A DNA stretch of 28,447 bases from an uncultured Prevotella sp. (GTDB lineage Bacteria; Bacteroidota; Bacteroidia; Bacteroidales; Bacteroidaceae), in NCBI GenBank assembly GCA_900550635.1, contig URSZ01000014.1:1-28447 (forward strand). The letters run 5' to 3'. Of the stretch, positions 12,952 to 21,016 are shown in pieces. The notes under the pieces are model-generated. The model saw only the letters and a list, made by a program, of their open reading frames with translations, did not search any database and was not told the origin of the DNA. The translations under genes were made by a program, and so were the position numbers. Numbering within the stretch: position 1 is the first letter of the stretch; the number at the start of each line of letters is the position of its first letter.

Positions 12952-15573
12952 ATGGAAAAACAACCGAACAACGCAAACCCGGCAAAGCAACCGGAAACCA
13001 CAACCGCAGCGCGGATAAAGGGACTTATGCCCGACGTGGCGGCAGTAGTGCTGTTCGTACTGCTGGGACTGGCCTATTTCTTCACTCCCGTAACGCAAGG
13101 ACTGGTACTTACCGGCAATGACACCACGGCAGGAATAGGCGTCTCGCACGAAAGAATGCAATACCTCGAACGCACGGGCGAGGAAACACGCTGGACCAAC
13201 GCCCTGTTCGGCGGAATGCCCACTTACCAGATTGCTCCGAGCTACGAGTCGCGCGACTTGCTCTACACGCTCGAGAAAGTGTACGGATTAGGTATGACCG
13301 GCTGCGTGATGTATGTGTTCGTACTCCTGCTTGGGTTCTACATACTAATGCGCTCTCTTAAAGTCAGGCCGTCGGTGTCGGTGTTCGGCGCGGTGGCATG
13401 GGCTTTCTCGTCATACTTCTTTATTATAATAGGAGCCGGGCACATCTGGAAACTGCTTACGCTTGCCTTCATACCGCCAACCCTGGCCGGAATGGTTCTC
13501 TGCTACCGCGGAAAATACCTGTGGGGCGGGGTGTTGTCGGCGTTCTTCGTGGCGTGGCAGATTTTCTCGAACCACCTGCAGATGACTTACTACTTCCTGT
13601 TTGTGATAGCGCTCATGTCGATAGGTTTCCTTGTTGCAGCCATAAAGGAAAAGCAGTTCGCGCGTTTCCTCAAGGGTGTCGGCGTGTTTGCCGTGGCCGG
13701 ATTGCTCGGCATAGCCGTTAATGCCTCGAACCTGTACCACACCTACGAGTACAGCAAGCAGACCATGCGCGGCACGAGCGAGTTGGCGCAGCCGTCGCCC
13801 GACGGCGGGAAAAAGGCTTCCACCTCAGGCCTGTCGCACGAGTACATCACGCAATGGAGCTACGGCATAGGCGAGACGTGGTCGCTCCTCGTGCCCGGTG
13901 TCAAGGGCGGCGCGAGCGGCGCATTGCCGCAAAACGAGACGGCAAAGGAAAATCCCCGTTACCATGAGTACATACAGACGTTCCAGCAGCTTTACGGGCA
14001 GCTGGGCGGTGCTACTCCGGGCCTTTCGCAGTATTGGGGCGAGCAGCCCGGCACTTCCGGTCCGGTCTATGTGGGTGCGTTTGTATTCTTTCTTTTTGTT
14101 CTTTCGCTTTTCATCGTAAAAGGTCCGGTCAAATGGAGCTTGCTTGCGGTGACAGTGCTTTCCATACTTCTTTCGTGGGGACATAATTTCCCTGCGTTCA
14201 CCGATTGGATGATTGACAACTTCCCGATGTATAACAAGTTCCGCGCAGTTTCGTCGGCACTCGTTGTGGCCGAGTTCTCAATCCCGTTGCTCGCCACGCT
14301 GGGTCTGGCCAAGATAATAGCTGAGCCCAAGCTGTTGCGCGACAAGTCCAAGCTGTTCTACGCCACGGGCGGAGTGACGGCCGGCATTTGCCTGCTTTTC
14401 GCCATTGCTCCCGGAACGTTCTTCGGCAACTGCCTTACGAATGCCGAGCAAGCCATGTTGCAGAACATGCTGCAGGTTTTCGACCCGGCCATGGTGAACA
14501 CTTACGCAAACAACATAACCGACATACGCCACGACATACTCACGTCCGACGCATGGAGGAGCTTCTGGGTGGTGGCAATAGGCTTTGCGCTGCTGTTCGT
14601 CTACCGCACGGGCAAGGTGCGCCCCGTTTATGCCGCAACGGCGTTTATCGTGCTGTGCCTTGCCGACATGTGGTCGGTGAACCGTCGTTACCTTAACGAC
14701 GACATGTTCGTTGAGCAATACCAGCACGACAATACGTTCGCCATGAGCGAGACCGACAAGGCCATACTCCAGGACAAGTCGCTCGATTACCGCGTGCTCA
14801 ATTTTGCGTCCGACACGTTCAACGAGAACGAGACTTCCTACTGGCACAAGAGCGTGGGCGGATACCATGCCGCCAAGCTGGGACGTTACCAGGACATCAT
14901 CGTCAACTGCCTTACGCCCGAAATGCAGGCCGTAAGGGAAGCGCTGCCCAAGGCGCTTGCGGAAAACAGCACCACCTTCTCGGCCGACTCGGTGTGTCCG
15001 ACGATAAACATGCTCAACACTAAATATTTTATCCTTCCCACGCAGCAGGGCGGCACAATGCCGCTTGCCAACCCCAATGCCTACGGCAACGCATGGTTTG
15101 TGGGCAAGGTGGTTTATGCCGCAACGGCGCGCGAGGAGATGGACATGCTCAAACGCATCGACCGCCGCAACGAAGCGGTGGTGGGCAAGGACTTCGCGGC
15201 TGCATTGGGCAACGCCACGGAGCTGCGCCGCGACTCGGCCGACGCCATAACGCTCACGGCCTACGAGCCCAACAAGTTGTCGTATGAGGTGTCTTCCGCA
15301 AACGGCGGCGTAGCCGTGCTTTCGGAGGTATATTACCCCGGTTGGACGGCTGAGCTGGACGGGCAGGAGATACAGATAGCGCGCGCCGATTACGTGTTGC
15401 GTGCCGTTAAGGTGCCGGCAGGCAAACACACGCTCGTGCTGACGTTCGACCCCGCGTCGCTCAAGACCACCGAAGCCGTGGCCTACGTTGCAATGGCAGT
15501 AATGCTGCTTGCGCTCGTATGCGCGGCAATAATATCGCTGCGGCGCAGGAAAACGGCAAAAGTTAAGGAATGA
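12952..15573 (+). CDS. YfhO-family integral membrane protein
   Basis: An 873-residue multi-spanning inner-membrane protein of the YfhO family, a group related to GT-C glycosyltransferases. The B. subtilis member takes part in lipoteichoic acid glycosylation; the role in Bacteroidota is not established. About a dozen hydrophobic segments are visible, starting at VAAVVLFVLLGLAYFFTPVT (about 27-46) and ending with YVAMAVMLLALVCAAIISL, with a large extracytoplasmic C-terminal region (about 590-840). The start at 12952 (MEKQPNNANPAKQPE) is preferred over 12925, which lies within the G+C-rich hairpin. It is probably co-transcribed with ahcY and ends at a strong intrinsic terminator. Confidence 0.85.
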   Translation: MEKQPNNANPAKQPETTTAARIKGLMPDVAAVVLFVLLGLAYFFTPVTQGLVLTGNDTTAGIGVSHERMQYLERTGEETRWTNALFGGMPTYQIAPSYESRDLLYTLEKVYGLGMTGCVMYVFVLLLGFYILMRSLKVRPSVSVFGAVAWAFSSYFFIIIGAGHIWKLLTLAFIPPTLAGMVLCYRGKYLWGGVLSAFFVAWQIFSNHLQMTYYFLFVIALMSIGFLVAAIKEKQFARFLKGVGVFAVAGLLGIAVNASNLYHTYEYSKQTMRGTSELAQPSPDGGKKASTSGLSHEYITQWSYGIGETWSLLVPGVKGGASGALPQNETAKENPRYHEYIQTFQQLYGQLGGATPGLSQYWGEQPGTSGPVYVGAFVFFLFVLSLFIVKGPVKWSLLAVTVLSILLSWGHNFPAFTDWMIDNFPMYNKFRAVSSALVVAEFSIPLLATLGLAKIIAEPKLLRDKSKLFYATGGVTAGICLLFAIAPGTFFGNCLTNAEQAMLQNMLQVFDPAMVNTYANNITDIRHDILTSDAWRSFWVVAIGFALLFVYRTGKVRPVYAATAFIVLCLADMWSVNRRYLNDDMFVEQYQHDNTFAMSETDKAILQDKSLDYRVLNFASDTFNENETSYWHKSVGGYHAAKLGRYQDIIVNCLTPEMQAVREALPKALAENSTTFSADSVCPTINMLNTKYFILPTQQGGTMPLANPNAYGNAWFVGKVVYAATAREEMDMLKRIDRRNEAVVGKDFAAALGNATELRRDSADAITLTAYEPNKLSYEVSSANGGVAVLSEVYYPGWTAELDGQEIQIARADYVLRAVKVPAGKHTLVLTFDPASLKTTEAVAYVAMAVMLLALVCAAIISLRRRKTAKVKE

Positions 15574-15604
15574 TTATTCCCGTTAAAGGGATTTCGGGTT
15601 TTAA

Positions 15605-15647
15605 CAGTCCGGGGCAGACAAAAACAGCTGCCCCGGACTGCTTTTTT
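15605..15647 (+). terminator. Strong intrinsic terminator after the YfhO gene
   Basis: Thirteen-base perfect arms CAGTCCGGGGCAG (15605-15617) and CTGCCCCGGACTG (15628-15640) are followed by C and six Ts. It lies 32 bases after the stop codon. Confidence 0.93.
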
Positions 15648-15709
15648 CTTGCCCCTTTGTATGCGTCGGCCCGAAAGCCGTGGCATGGGAGTTTCAGGCC
15701 CGTGAAAAA

Positions 15710-15780
15710 AGGTCGGACATAATTTAAAATATGTCCGACCTTTTTTAAAATACATCGGACATATTTTTTATTTGCTCAAA
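15710..15780 (-). repeat. 3 x 21-bp dyad repeat element E, inverted orientation
   Basis: Read on the minus strand, the leader GAGCAAATAAAAAAT precedes cores ATGTCCGATGT, AGGTCGGACAT and ATGTCCGACCT at 21-bp spacing. The last two are exact reverse complements, giving a 12-base inverted repeat (15710-15721 with 15730-15741), followed on the plus strand by a T-run. It lies 5' of the first fasciclin gene. Confidence 0.85.
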
Positions 15781-15890
15781 GGAAGGTTTTACGACAAGCC
15801 ATGCAATGGTTCGGAAATCCCTTTTCCGACTTGTTGTTTCGGAGGATGATGAGTAATTTTTCACGTTATTAAAAAATAACGTCTTTTTTC

Positions 15891-15921
15891 TTTGTTGTTA
15901 AAATGTAAATTCGTATTTTTA
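15891..15921 (+). promoter_or_regulatory. Promoter of the first fasciclin gene
   Basis: TTTG (15891-15894), 19 bp, then TATTTTTA (15914-15921), with the final G of the consensus replaced by A. Predicted leader is about 38 nt. Confidence 0.6.
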
Positions 15922-15965
15922 CTAACGTGTATAGTTCCTTTTGATTTAAATAACTTAATATAACC

Positions 15966-18008
15966 ATGAAAACTTCGAATAATACAGGCAGAAAGTATGT
16001 CGTATTGCTTTTTTCGCTCATATTGATGTCGTTTGCGGGCCTGTCGTGCTCCGACGAGGTGGACGAATCCAACCTGTATGTCTTTACCGGCGAGCAGGCC
16101 ACCGATTACATAGCCTCGCAGCCCGAGCTGAGCAAGTACCTTGTTTTGCTCAAGAAAGCAAAGTCGGGCAAGAAAGGCTCCACCATGGACCACATGCTCG
16201 AAGCACGCGGAAACTATACCTGCTTCGTGCCCACCAATGACGCCGTACAGGCTTTCATCGACTCGGTGTACGATACCAAGAACTACGACGTTAACGCCGT
16301 GCCCGACTCGTTTGCGCAAGTAATTGTGTTCAACAGCATTATCGACAACGGCAATACCGACGCATACCTCTCCACCGACTTCCAGGAAGGCGTGCTGCAG
16401 CTCAAAACCATGGCCGACCGCTATATAATAATAGGCTTTGCGGCAAGCGACACGGGGCGCGCCGTGACGGTGGTGAACACGTTCTCTAAGATACTCGTGA
16501 GCGACCGCGAAGTGGGTAACGGCGTTGTTCACGTGGTAGACCATGTGGTAATGCCCGCCACGTCGTCGCTGCCCGGCTTGCTCAGCATGACCGATAACAC
16601 GCGTATTTTCTACAAACTGCTCGAAATAACCAGCTGGGCCGACAGTATGCAGCGCTACCGCGACGACGCATACGAGGAACTCGAACACCGCCAGGGATTC
16701 ACGCACGTGTGGTATTCCGGCCAGCTGCTCTATGAACCGGAACACCACAACTGGGGGTACACCGCCTTTGTGGAGCCCGACAGCCTTTTGGAGGCGCGCT
16801 GGGGAATCAAACTCGATATCGACAACGGCGTAGTTACCAACTGGGACGACATACTGCCGCGCATAACCGAGATATGCCAGCAGTATTATCCCGACGCCAG
16901 GTCAAACGACCTTACCAGTCTTGACAACCCCGTGAACCAGTTCGTTGCCTACCACCTTACCGACCAGCAGGTGGCCTATAACAATCTTGTAATAACCCTC
17001 TGTCAGGTGGGCACTTCCTACAACACGCCCGAACAGCTGGGAGTAGTGAAGTTCCAGTACTACGAATCGATGGGCAAGGACCACCGCATAATAAAGCTGA
17101 CGTTCGGAAAGTCGACCGACGGCTATCGCATAAACCGCTATTGCAGCGAGTATGACGATTACAACTACGACGAACTCAATGTGGAACGCCCCGGAATACA
17201 GGTGCAGCCCGACAACGGAAACCGCGAAACGCAGGCGCTCAACGGCTTCTACCACATAATCGACGACGTAATGGTTTACGACAAGGACGTTCCCGGAAAA
17301 GTACTCAACGAACGCATGCGCTGGGACACGCAGTCCATGCAGCCCGAGATACAGACCAACGGCCTGCGCTTCCTGCCCGAGCAGAAGTTCTTCTACATTC
17401 CGCAGGGCTACCTGCGCAAGGTGAAGTTTACCGACCAGACGCTCTTCCTCTCGATGAACACATATAATATCAATTACCTCAACTACGAGGCCGACGACAT
17501 AGTGCTCGAAGGATATTACGACGTTACCTGGCAGCTGCCGCCCGTGCCTTACGAAGGCACATACGAGCTGAGGCTGGGATATTGCAACGACGCAGGCCGC
17601 GGCATGGTGCAGTTCTACTTCGGCACCAACCCCGACAACCTTACCGCCGTCGGGCTTCCGGTCGACGCGCGCCGCGACCCCGACAATCCTATAATAGGCT
17701 GGGAAGCCGATACCGACGACCCCACGTACAACCGCGAAATCGACAAGCGTATGCGCAACCACGGATACATGAAATGCCCCGACAGCTTCGGTTTCAACTC
17801 TACAAACGTAACCTCCGGCGGGCGAAACCATGGTCCCGATGGCGCAAAACTGCGCAACATCATTACCACGCAGAACTGCAAGCCCGGCGTAACCTATTAC
17901 ATGCGCATGAAATCTCTGCTCAACCGCAATGCAAACTTCGGTCCCGACTTCATAGAATGGGTGCCCAAGAGCGTGTACAACGGCATAGAGCCTGAAGATA
18001 AATGGTAA
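15966..18008 (+). CDS. Fasciclin (FAS1) domain surface lipoprotein 1
   Basis: A 680-residue lipoprotein. The signal ends in a lipobox (FAGLSC, Cys28) followed by SDEVDE, which fits the Ser-plus-acidic surface-export signals of Bacteroidota. Residues about 35-205 form a FAS1 domain (YTCFVPTNDAVQAFIDSVY near the start, NGVVHVVDHVVMP near the end). Residues about 205-445 look like a second, degenerate FAS1 unit, ending NGFYHIIDDVMVYD. The C-terminal part (about 445-680) is beta-rich, of unassigned family, with LPPVPYEGTYELR, NREIDKRMRNHGYMK and an end motif FIEWVPKSVYNGIEPEDKW. FAS1 domains usually mediate adhesion or extracellular binding. It has its own promoter and terminator and a tandem paralogue downstream (18571-20634). 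No SusC partner is adjacent; the ligand is unknown. Confidence 0.85.
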   Translation: MKTSNNTGRKYVVLLFSLILMSFAGLSCSDEVDESNLYVFTGEQATDYIASQPELSKYLVLLKKAKSGKKGSTMDHMLEARGNYTCFVPTNDAVQAFIDSVYDTKNYDVNAVPDSFAQVIVFNSIIDNGNTDAYLSTDFQEGVLQLKTMADRYIIIGFAASDTGRAVTVVNTFSKILVSDREVGNGVVHVVDHVVMPATSSLPGLLSMTDNTRIFYKLLEITSWADSMQRYRDDAYEELEHRQGFTHVWYSGQLLYEPEHHNWGYTAFVEPDSLLEARWGIKLDIDNGVVTNWDDILPRITEICQQYYPDARSNDLTSLDNPVNQFVAYHLTDQQVAYNNLVITLCQVGTSYNTPEQLGVVKFQYYESMGKDHRIIKLTFGKSTDGYRINRYCSEYDDYNYDELNVERPGIQVQPDNGNRETQALNGFYHIIDDVMVYDKDVPGKVLNERMRWDTQSMQPEIQTNGLRFLPEQKFFYIPQGYLRKVKFTDQTLFLSMNTYNINYLNYEADDIVLEGYYDVTWQLPPVPYEGTYELRLGYCNDAGRGMVQFYFGTNPDNLTAVGLPVDARRDPDNPIIGWEADTDDPTYNREIDKRMRNHGYMKCPDSFGFNSTNVTSGGRNHGPDGAKLRNIITTQNCKPGVTYYMRMKSLLNRNANFGPDFIEWVPKSVYNGIEPEDKW

Positions 18009-18016
18009 ACCCTTTT

Positions 18017-18048
18017 CGCAACCCGCCGCCGGCGGGTTGCGTTTTTTT
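18017..18048 (+). terminator. Intrinsic terminator after fasciclin gene 1
   Basis: Eleven-base arms CGCAACCCGCC (18017-18027) and GGCGGGTTGCG (18031-18041), a 3-base loop and seven Ts, 9 bases after the stop codon. Confidence 0.93.
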
Positions 18049-18092
18049 ATGCCCGCTTTGGTTCAGGCAGTTGCCTGCCGTGAAATTTTCAT

Positions 18093-18171
18093 GGGAGCAA
18101 GAAAAATTATGTCAGACATATTTTGAATTATGTCAGACATATTTTAAAATATCTCAGACATATTTTTTGCG
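18093..18171 (+). repeat. 3 x 21-bp dyad repeat element F
   Basis: The leader GGGAGCAAGAAAAATT (18093-18108) precedes units at 18109, 18130 and 18151 with cores ATGTCAGACAT, ATGTCAGACAT and ATCTCAGACAT. It ends TTTTTTGCGCCCTCC, like element C. Confidence 0.92.
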
Positions 18172-18343
18172 CCCTCCTTTCAGGGGTGGTACACAGCCGT
18201 ACCGTTGTCCCGAACGGCACGGTTTTTGTATGCCGTGCGCCGGCTAAAACATAAGGTATGCGCGGCAGCGTTCAAAAATCGGGGGAGCGCTTTTTTGAAA
18301 TGTTAATTTTGAACCGTAGAATAAAAAAAATCATTGCAAAATT

Positions 18344-18374
18344 TTCGCGCAGTAAAGTAAATGTTCTATTTTTG
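18344..18374 (+). promoter_or_regulatory. Promoter of fasciclin gene 2
   Basis: TTCG (18344-18347, one mismatch to TTTG), 19 bp, then TATTTTTG (18367-18374). Predicted start is near 18380, leaving a leader of about 190 nt. Confidence 0.6.
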
Positions 18375-18439
18375 TGTAGAAAAACAAAAAAACTTTAATA
18401 ACAGCAACCTCAGTCATGCAATGTCCTATAGGGTTTAGT

Positions 18440-18525
18440 GCGCCTTTGCCGGTTCAGACAAAGGTTTTCGGCGCGTGAAGCCGGTAGGAAGAGGAAAGGA
18501 GAGCGTTGCTTTGCGGCTTCCGCAA
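18440..18525 (+). other. Structured 5' leader of fasciclin gene 2
   Basis: CCTTTG (18443-18448) can pair with CAAAGG (18459-18464), and GCGCC (18440-18444) alternatively with GGCGC (18470-18474). A second hairpin is TTGCGG (18511-18516) with CCGCAA (18520-18525). The mutually exclusive stems leave room for a regulatory switch, but no known riboswitch was recognised. Confidence 0.4.
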
Positions 18526-18570
18526 GGTTTTGCGAGAGATAAGAAATAATAATTGAAAAAATAAAATATC

Positions 18571-20634
18571 ATGAAAAAGACAAAGAAGAAAAATCTTTAC
18601 GGGCTTCTTGTTGTTTTTATGGCTGCCTTGTCGTTCGCAGCTTGTAGCGACAAGATAGACGACAGCGACCTGTATGTCTTCAAGGGCGAAAGCGCTTATT
18701 CCTATTGCGCCGAGACCGAGGGGCTTCAGAAGTTCGCTTACCTTTGCTCGCGTGTCCGTTTGAGCGGCAAATCCCAGTCCACCGTCTCGGAACTGCTTTC
18801 GGCCCGCGGCAATTACACCGTGTTCGCGCCTTCCGACAATGCTATCCAGTCGTATCTCGACTCGATAAACAATACTCCCAACTTCGACATCACGCTTACT
18901 TCCGACTCCATAGCGGAATACATCGTGCGTAATTCGATTATCGACAACGGCGAGACACCGGCTTACCTTTCCACGCAGTTCACCGTCGGCACGCTCGGCT
19001 ATCCCAACATGAACAACCGTTACATACAGATAGATTTCGGCACTGACTCCGTAAGCGGCCGAACTATTATCATCGTCAACAGCAAGTCGCATATCATAAC
19101 GAGCGACGAGGAAGTGTCGAACGGTATCGTGCACAGCCTCGACCGTATAATCGACATGAGTAACTCTTCTCTGCCCGACCTTATCTCGCAGACGGAGAAC
19201 CTCAGGATATTCTCGCGCATGCTCGAGCTTACCGGCTGGGCCGATTCGATTGTTGCGTACATCGACGAGGATTACGAGGAATACCATGTTGAGGAAGGCT
19301 CTATCGACCCGGGTAACACGTCCGGCGGCGAAGTAGGTCCCAGCCCCGAGCACCGTTTCTTCGGCTTCACCGTGTTCCCCGAGACCGACAGCGTCTACGT
19401 TGCGCAGTGGGGCATACCCGAGCCGCAGCTCGTGAACGGCATAGTGCAGAACTGGGAAGAGATAGAGGCTGCCTTTATAGAGAAGTGCAAGCAGGCATAC
19501 CCGCGTGCAACTGGCACCGACCTCACAAAGCAGGACAACGCGGTTAACCAGTTCATCTCTTACCACCTCCTGCCGTTCAGCTGTACGTGGAAAAACCTCG
19601 TTGTGCACCACAGCGAGATGGGTTATGCTTACAACAACCCCAACACCCTTACAATAAATTGCTGGGAATACTACGAAGCAATGGGTTCTCCGCGCCGCTT
19701 GCTCAAGTTCACCGAAGGCCGCACCACCGAAGGCCGCCGCATAAACCGTTACTCCACTTACGACAACGGCTTCTACGGTACGTATGAGGAGGTAACCGTT
19801 CCGCGTCCCGGTATCCTTGTGAGCCAGAGCAACGGCAAATACTCCAACAACGCAATCAACGGTTTCTACTACCCGATAAACGAAGTCCTCATCTATGACG
19901 ACGACGTGCCCAACACGGTGCTTAACGAACGCATGCGTTACGACTTTGCGTCGATATGCCCCGACCTCATGACCAACGGCCTCCGCCAGGTAGAGGACAA
20001 CACGTGGCGTTTCATCCCCTCGGGCTACCTCAAGAACTGGTGGTACACCGAGGATACCTACTGGCGTTATGTTCCCTACCATTCCGAAGTGCAACACAAC
20101 ATGCAGGGCGACGAGATAAACATCATCGGCCAGTACGACCTGACGTTCAGGCTTCCGCCCGTGCCCTACGAAGGCACATACGAGCTGCGCATTTGCGCGC
20201 CGCAGATACAACACTTCGGCATGTTCCAGGTTTATTTGGGAACCGACAGGCTTAACCCCACGCCTATAGGTTTGCCGCTCGACTTCCGTATTGCTTCTTC
20301 CAACCCGAACATAGGCTGGGAGCCTGATGTGGATGACGTTGATATAAACCGCGAAATCGACAAGCGTATGCGCAACCACGGCTACATGAAGAACAACAAA
20401 CACGGAGGTATTCCTGCTGCTGGTAGCACGGTTACGGCGTCTTTGCGCTCGGCCAGCGGCGATTACATACGTTTGCGCAAGATTCTCTGGAGCGGTACGA
20501 TGAAGCCCGACGAGGAATACTTTGTACGTATCAAATCCGTGCTCAACAATACCCGTACCTGCTGTATGCTCGACTACTTCGAGATAGTTCCCCGCTCGGT
20601 TTACGCAGGAGAGGAGGTTGAAGATCCATGGTAA
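18571..20634 (+). CDS. Fasciclin (FAS1) domain surface lipoprotein 2 (tandem paralogue)
   Basis: A 687-residue lipoprotein, paralogous to the preceding gene over its whole length. The lipobox is SFAAC (Cys25), followed by SDKIDD. FAS1 unit one spans about 30-200 (YTVFAPSDNAIQSYLDSINN; NGIVHSLDRIIDMS). A second degenerate unit ends near NGFYYPINEVLIYDDDVPN. The C-terminal beta-rich region again holds LPPVPYEGTYELR, NREIDKRMRNHGYMK and an end motif YFEIVPRSVYAGEEVEDPW. It differs from paralogue 1 by a Gly/Ser/Pro-rich insertion (about 243-260, SIDPGNTSGGEVGPSPEH) that probably forms a flexible loop. It has a separate promoter, a long structured leader and its own terminator, so it may be regulated apart from copy 1. 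An adhesin or ligand-binding role is inferred from the family. Confidence 0.85.
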   Translation: MKKTKKKNLYGLLVVFMAALSFAACSDKIDDSDLYVFKGESAYSYCAETEGLQKFAYLCSRVRLSGKSQSTVSELLSARGNYTVFAPSDNAIQSYLDSINNTPNFDITLTSDSIAEYIVRNSIIDNGETPAYLSTQFTVGTLGYPNMNNRYIQIDFGTDSVSGRTIIIVNSKSHIITSDEEVSNGIVHSLDRIIDMSNSSLPDLISQTENLRIFSRMLELTGWADSIVAYIDEDYEEYHVEEGSIDPGNTSGGEVGPSPEHRFFGFTVFPETDSVYVAQWGIPEPQLVNGIVQNWEEIEAAFIEKCKQAYPRATGTDLTKQDNAVNQFISYHLLPFSCTWKNLVVHHSEMGYAYNNPNTLTINCWEYYEAMGSPRRLLKFTEGRTTEGRRINRYSTYDNGFYGTYEEVTVPRPGILVSQSNGKYSNNAINGFYYPINEVLIYDDDVPNTVLNERMRYDFASICPDLMTNGLRQVEDNTWRFIPSGYLKNWWYTEDTYWRYVPYHSEVQHNMQGDEINIIGQYDLTFRLPPVPYEGTYELRICAPQIQHFGMFQVYLGTDRLNPTPIGLPLDFRIASSNPNIGWEPDVDDVDINREIDKRMRNHGYMKNNKHGGIPAAGSTVTASLRSASGDYIRLRKILWSGTMKPDEEYFVRIKSVLNNTRTCCMLDYFEIVPRSVYAGEEVEDPW

Positions 20635-20690
20635 ACAAAAACAGTCGGGCCGTGTAATTCAATTCCGGCTTTGAATGACTGAACATAAAG

Positions 20691-20718
20691 TTCCCGCTCG
20701 CACAGGGCGGGAATTTTT
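20691..20718 (+). terminator. Intrinsic terminator after fasciclin gene 2
   Basis: Arms TTCCCGC (20691-20697) and GCGGGAA (20707-20713) with a 9-base loop and five Ts. It is shorter than its neighbours but well placed, 57 bases after the stop. Confidence 0.75.
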
Positions 20719-20804
20719 GTTTTGGGTTAAGGGGCGATAAACCTTTCCGGGCAGTGAGATTCCGGAATGCGGCGGTATTTGTCCGTATTTGCGTCATACG
20801 CTTT

Positions 20805-20883
20805 GGAGCAGGTAAAAAATATGTCTGACATATTTTAAAATAGGTCAGACATATTTCAAAATAGGTCGGACATATTTTCTGTG
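20805..20883 (+). repeat. 3 x 21-bp dyad repeat element G
   Basis: The leader GGAGCAGGTAAAAAAT (20805-20820) precedes units at 20821, 20842 and 20863 with cores ATGTCTGACAT, AGGTCAGACAT and AGGTCGGACAT. It ends only 36 bp upstream of the GH29 -33 region, the closest of all the elements to a promoter. Confidence 0.92.
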
Positions 20884-20918
20884 ACGTGCCTTGCTGTTTT
20901 CAATTTACGGTAAACCCG

Positions 20919-20949
20919 TTGCGCGATTGCGGATATTTGATTAAATTTG
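20919..20949 (+). promoter_or_regulatory. Probable promoter of the GH29-GH43 operon
   Basis: TAAATTTG (20942-20949) is a full -7 match; the -33 position has only a partial TTG (20919-20921). Predicted leader is about 62 nt. Confidence 0.55.
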
Positions 20950-21016
20950 TTGAGTTTCCGCGTTTTCCTTCGATACGCGGCGTCGCATTCGGCATTCACC
21001 CTAAACCTGTCATACC

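Larger units (their letters stand above)
15574..15965. other. Intergenic gap between the YfhO gene and the first fasciclin gene
   Basis: This 392-bp gap holds a strong terminator (15605-15647), repeat element E (15710-15780) and the fasciclin promoter (15891-15921). Nothing else was recognised. Confidence 0.65.
18009..18570. other. Intergenic gap between fasciclin genes 1 and 2
   Basis: This 562-bp gap holds a terminator (18017-18048), repeat element F (18093-18171), a promoter (18344-18374) and a structured leader of about 190 nt. No small gene is supported. Confidence 0.6.
20635..21016. other. Intergenic gap between fasciclin gene 2 and GH29
   Basis: This 382-bp gap holds a terminator (20691-20718), repeat element G (20805-20883) and a promoter (20919-20949). 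Nothing else was recognised. Confidence 0.65.

Noticed and set aside
15710..15750. Element E as the main terminator of the YfhO gene
   Set aside because: A much stronger intrinsic terminator lies upstream at 15605-15647; element E may add to it but is better explained as part of the repeat family.
18454..20403. Very long open frame on the minus strand opposite fasciclin gene 2 (also 14278-15429 opposite the YfhO gene)
   Set aside because: Such antisense frames arise from G+C-rich third codon positions; the translations lack any domain, signal or family pattern, while the plus-strand proteins are clearly real.
20805..20883. CRISPR array
   Set aside because: The 21-bp repeats are contiguous with no unique spacers, only three units occur per site, and no cas genes are present.
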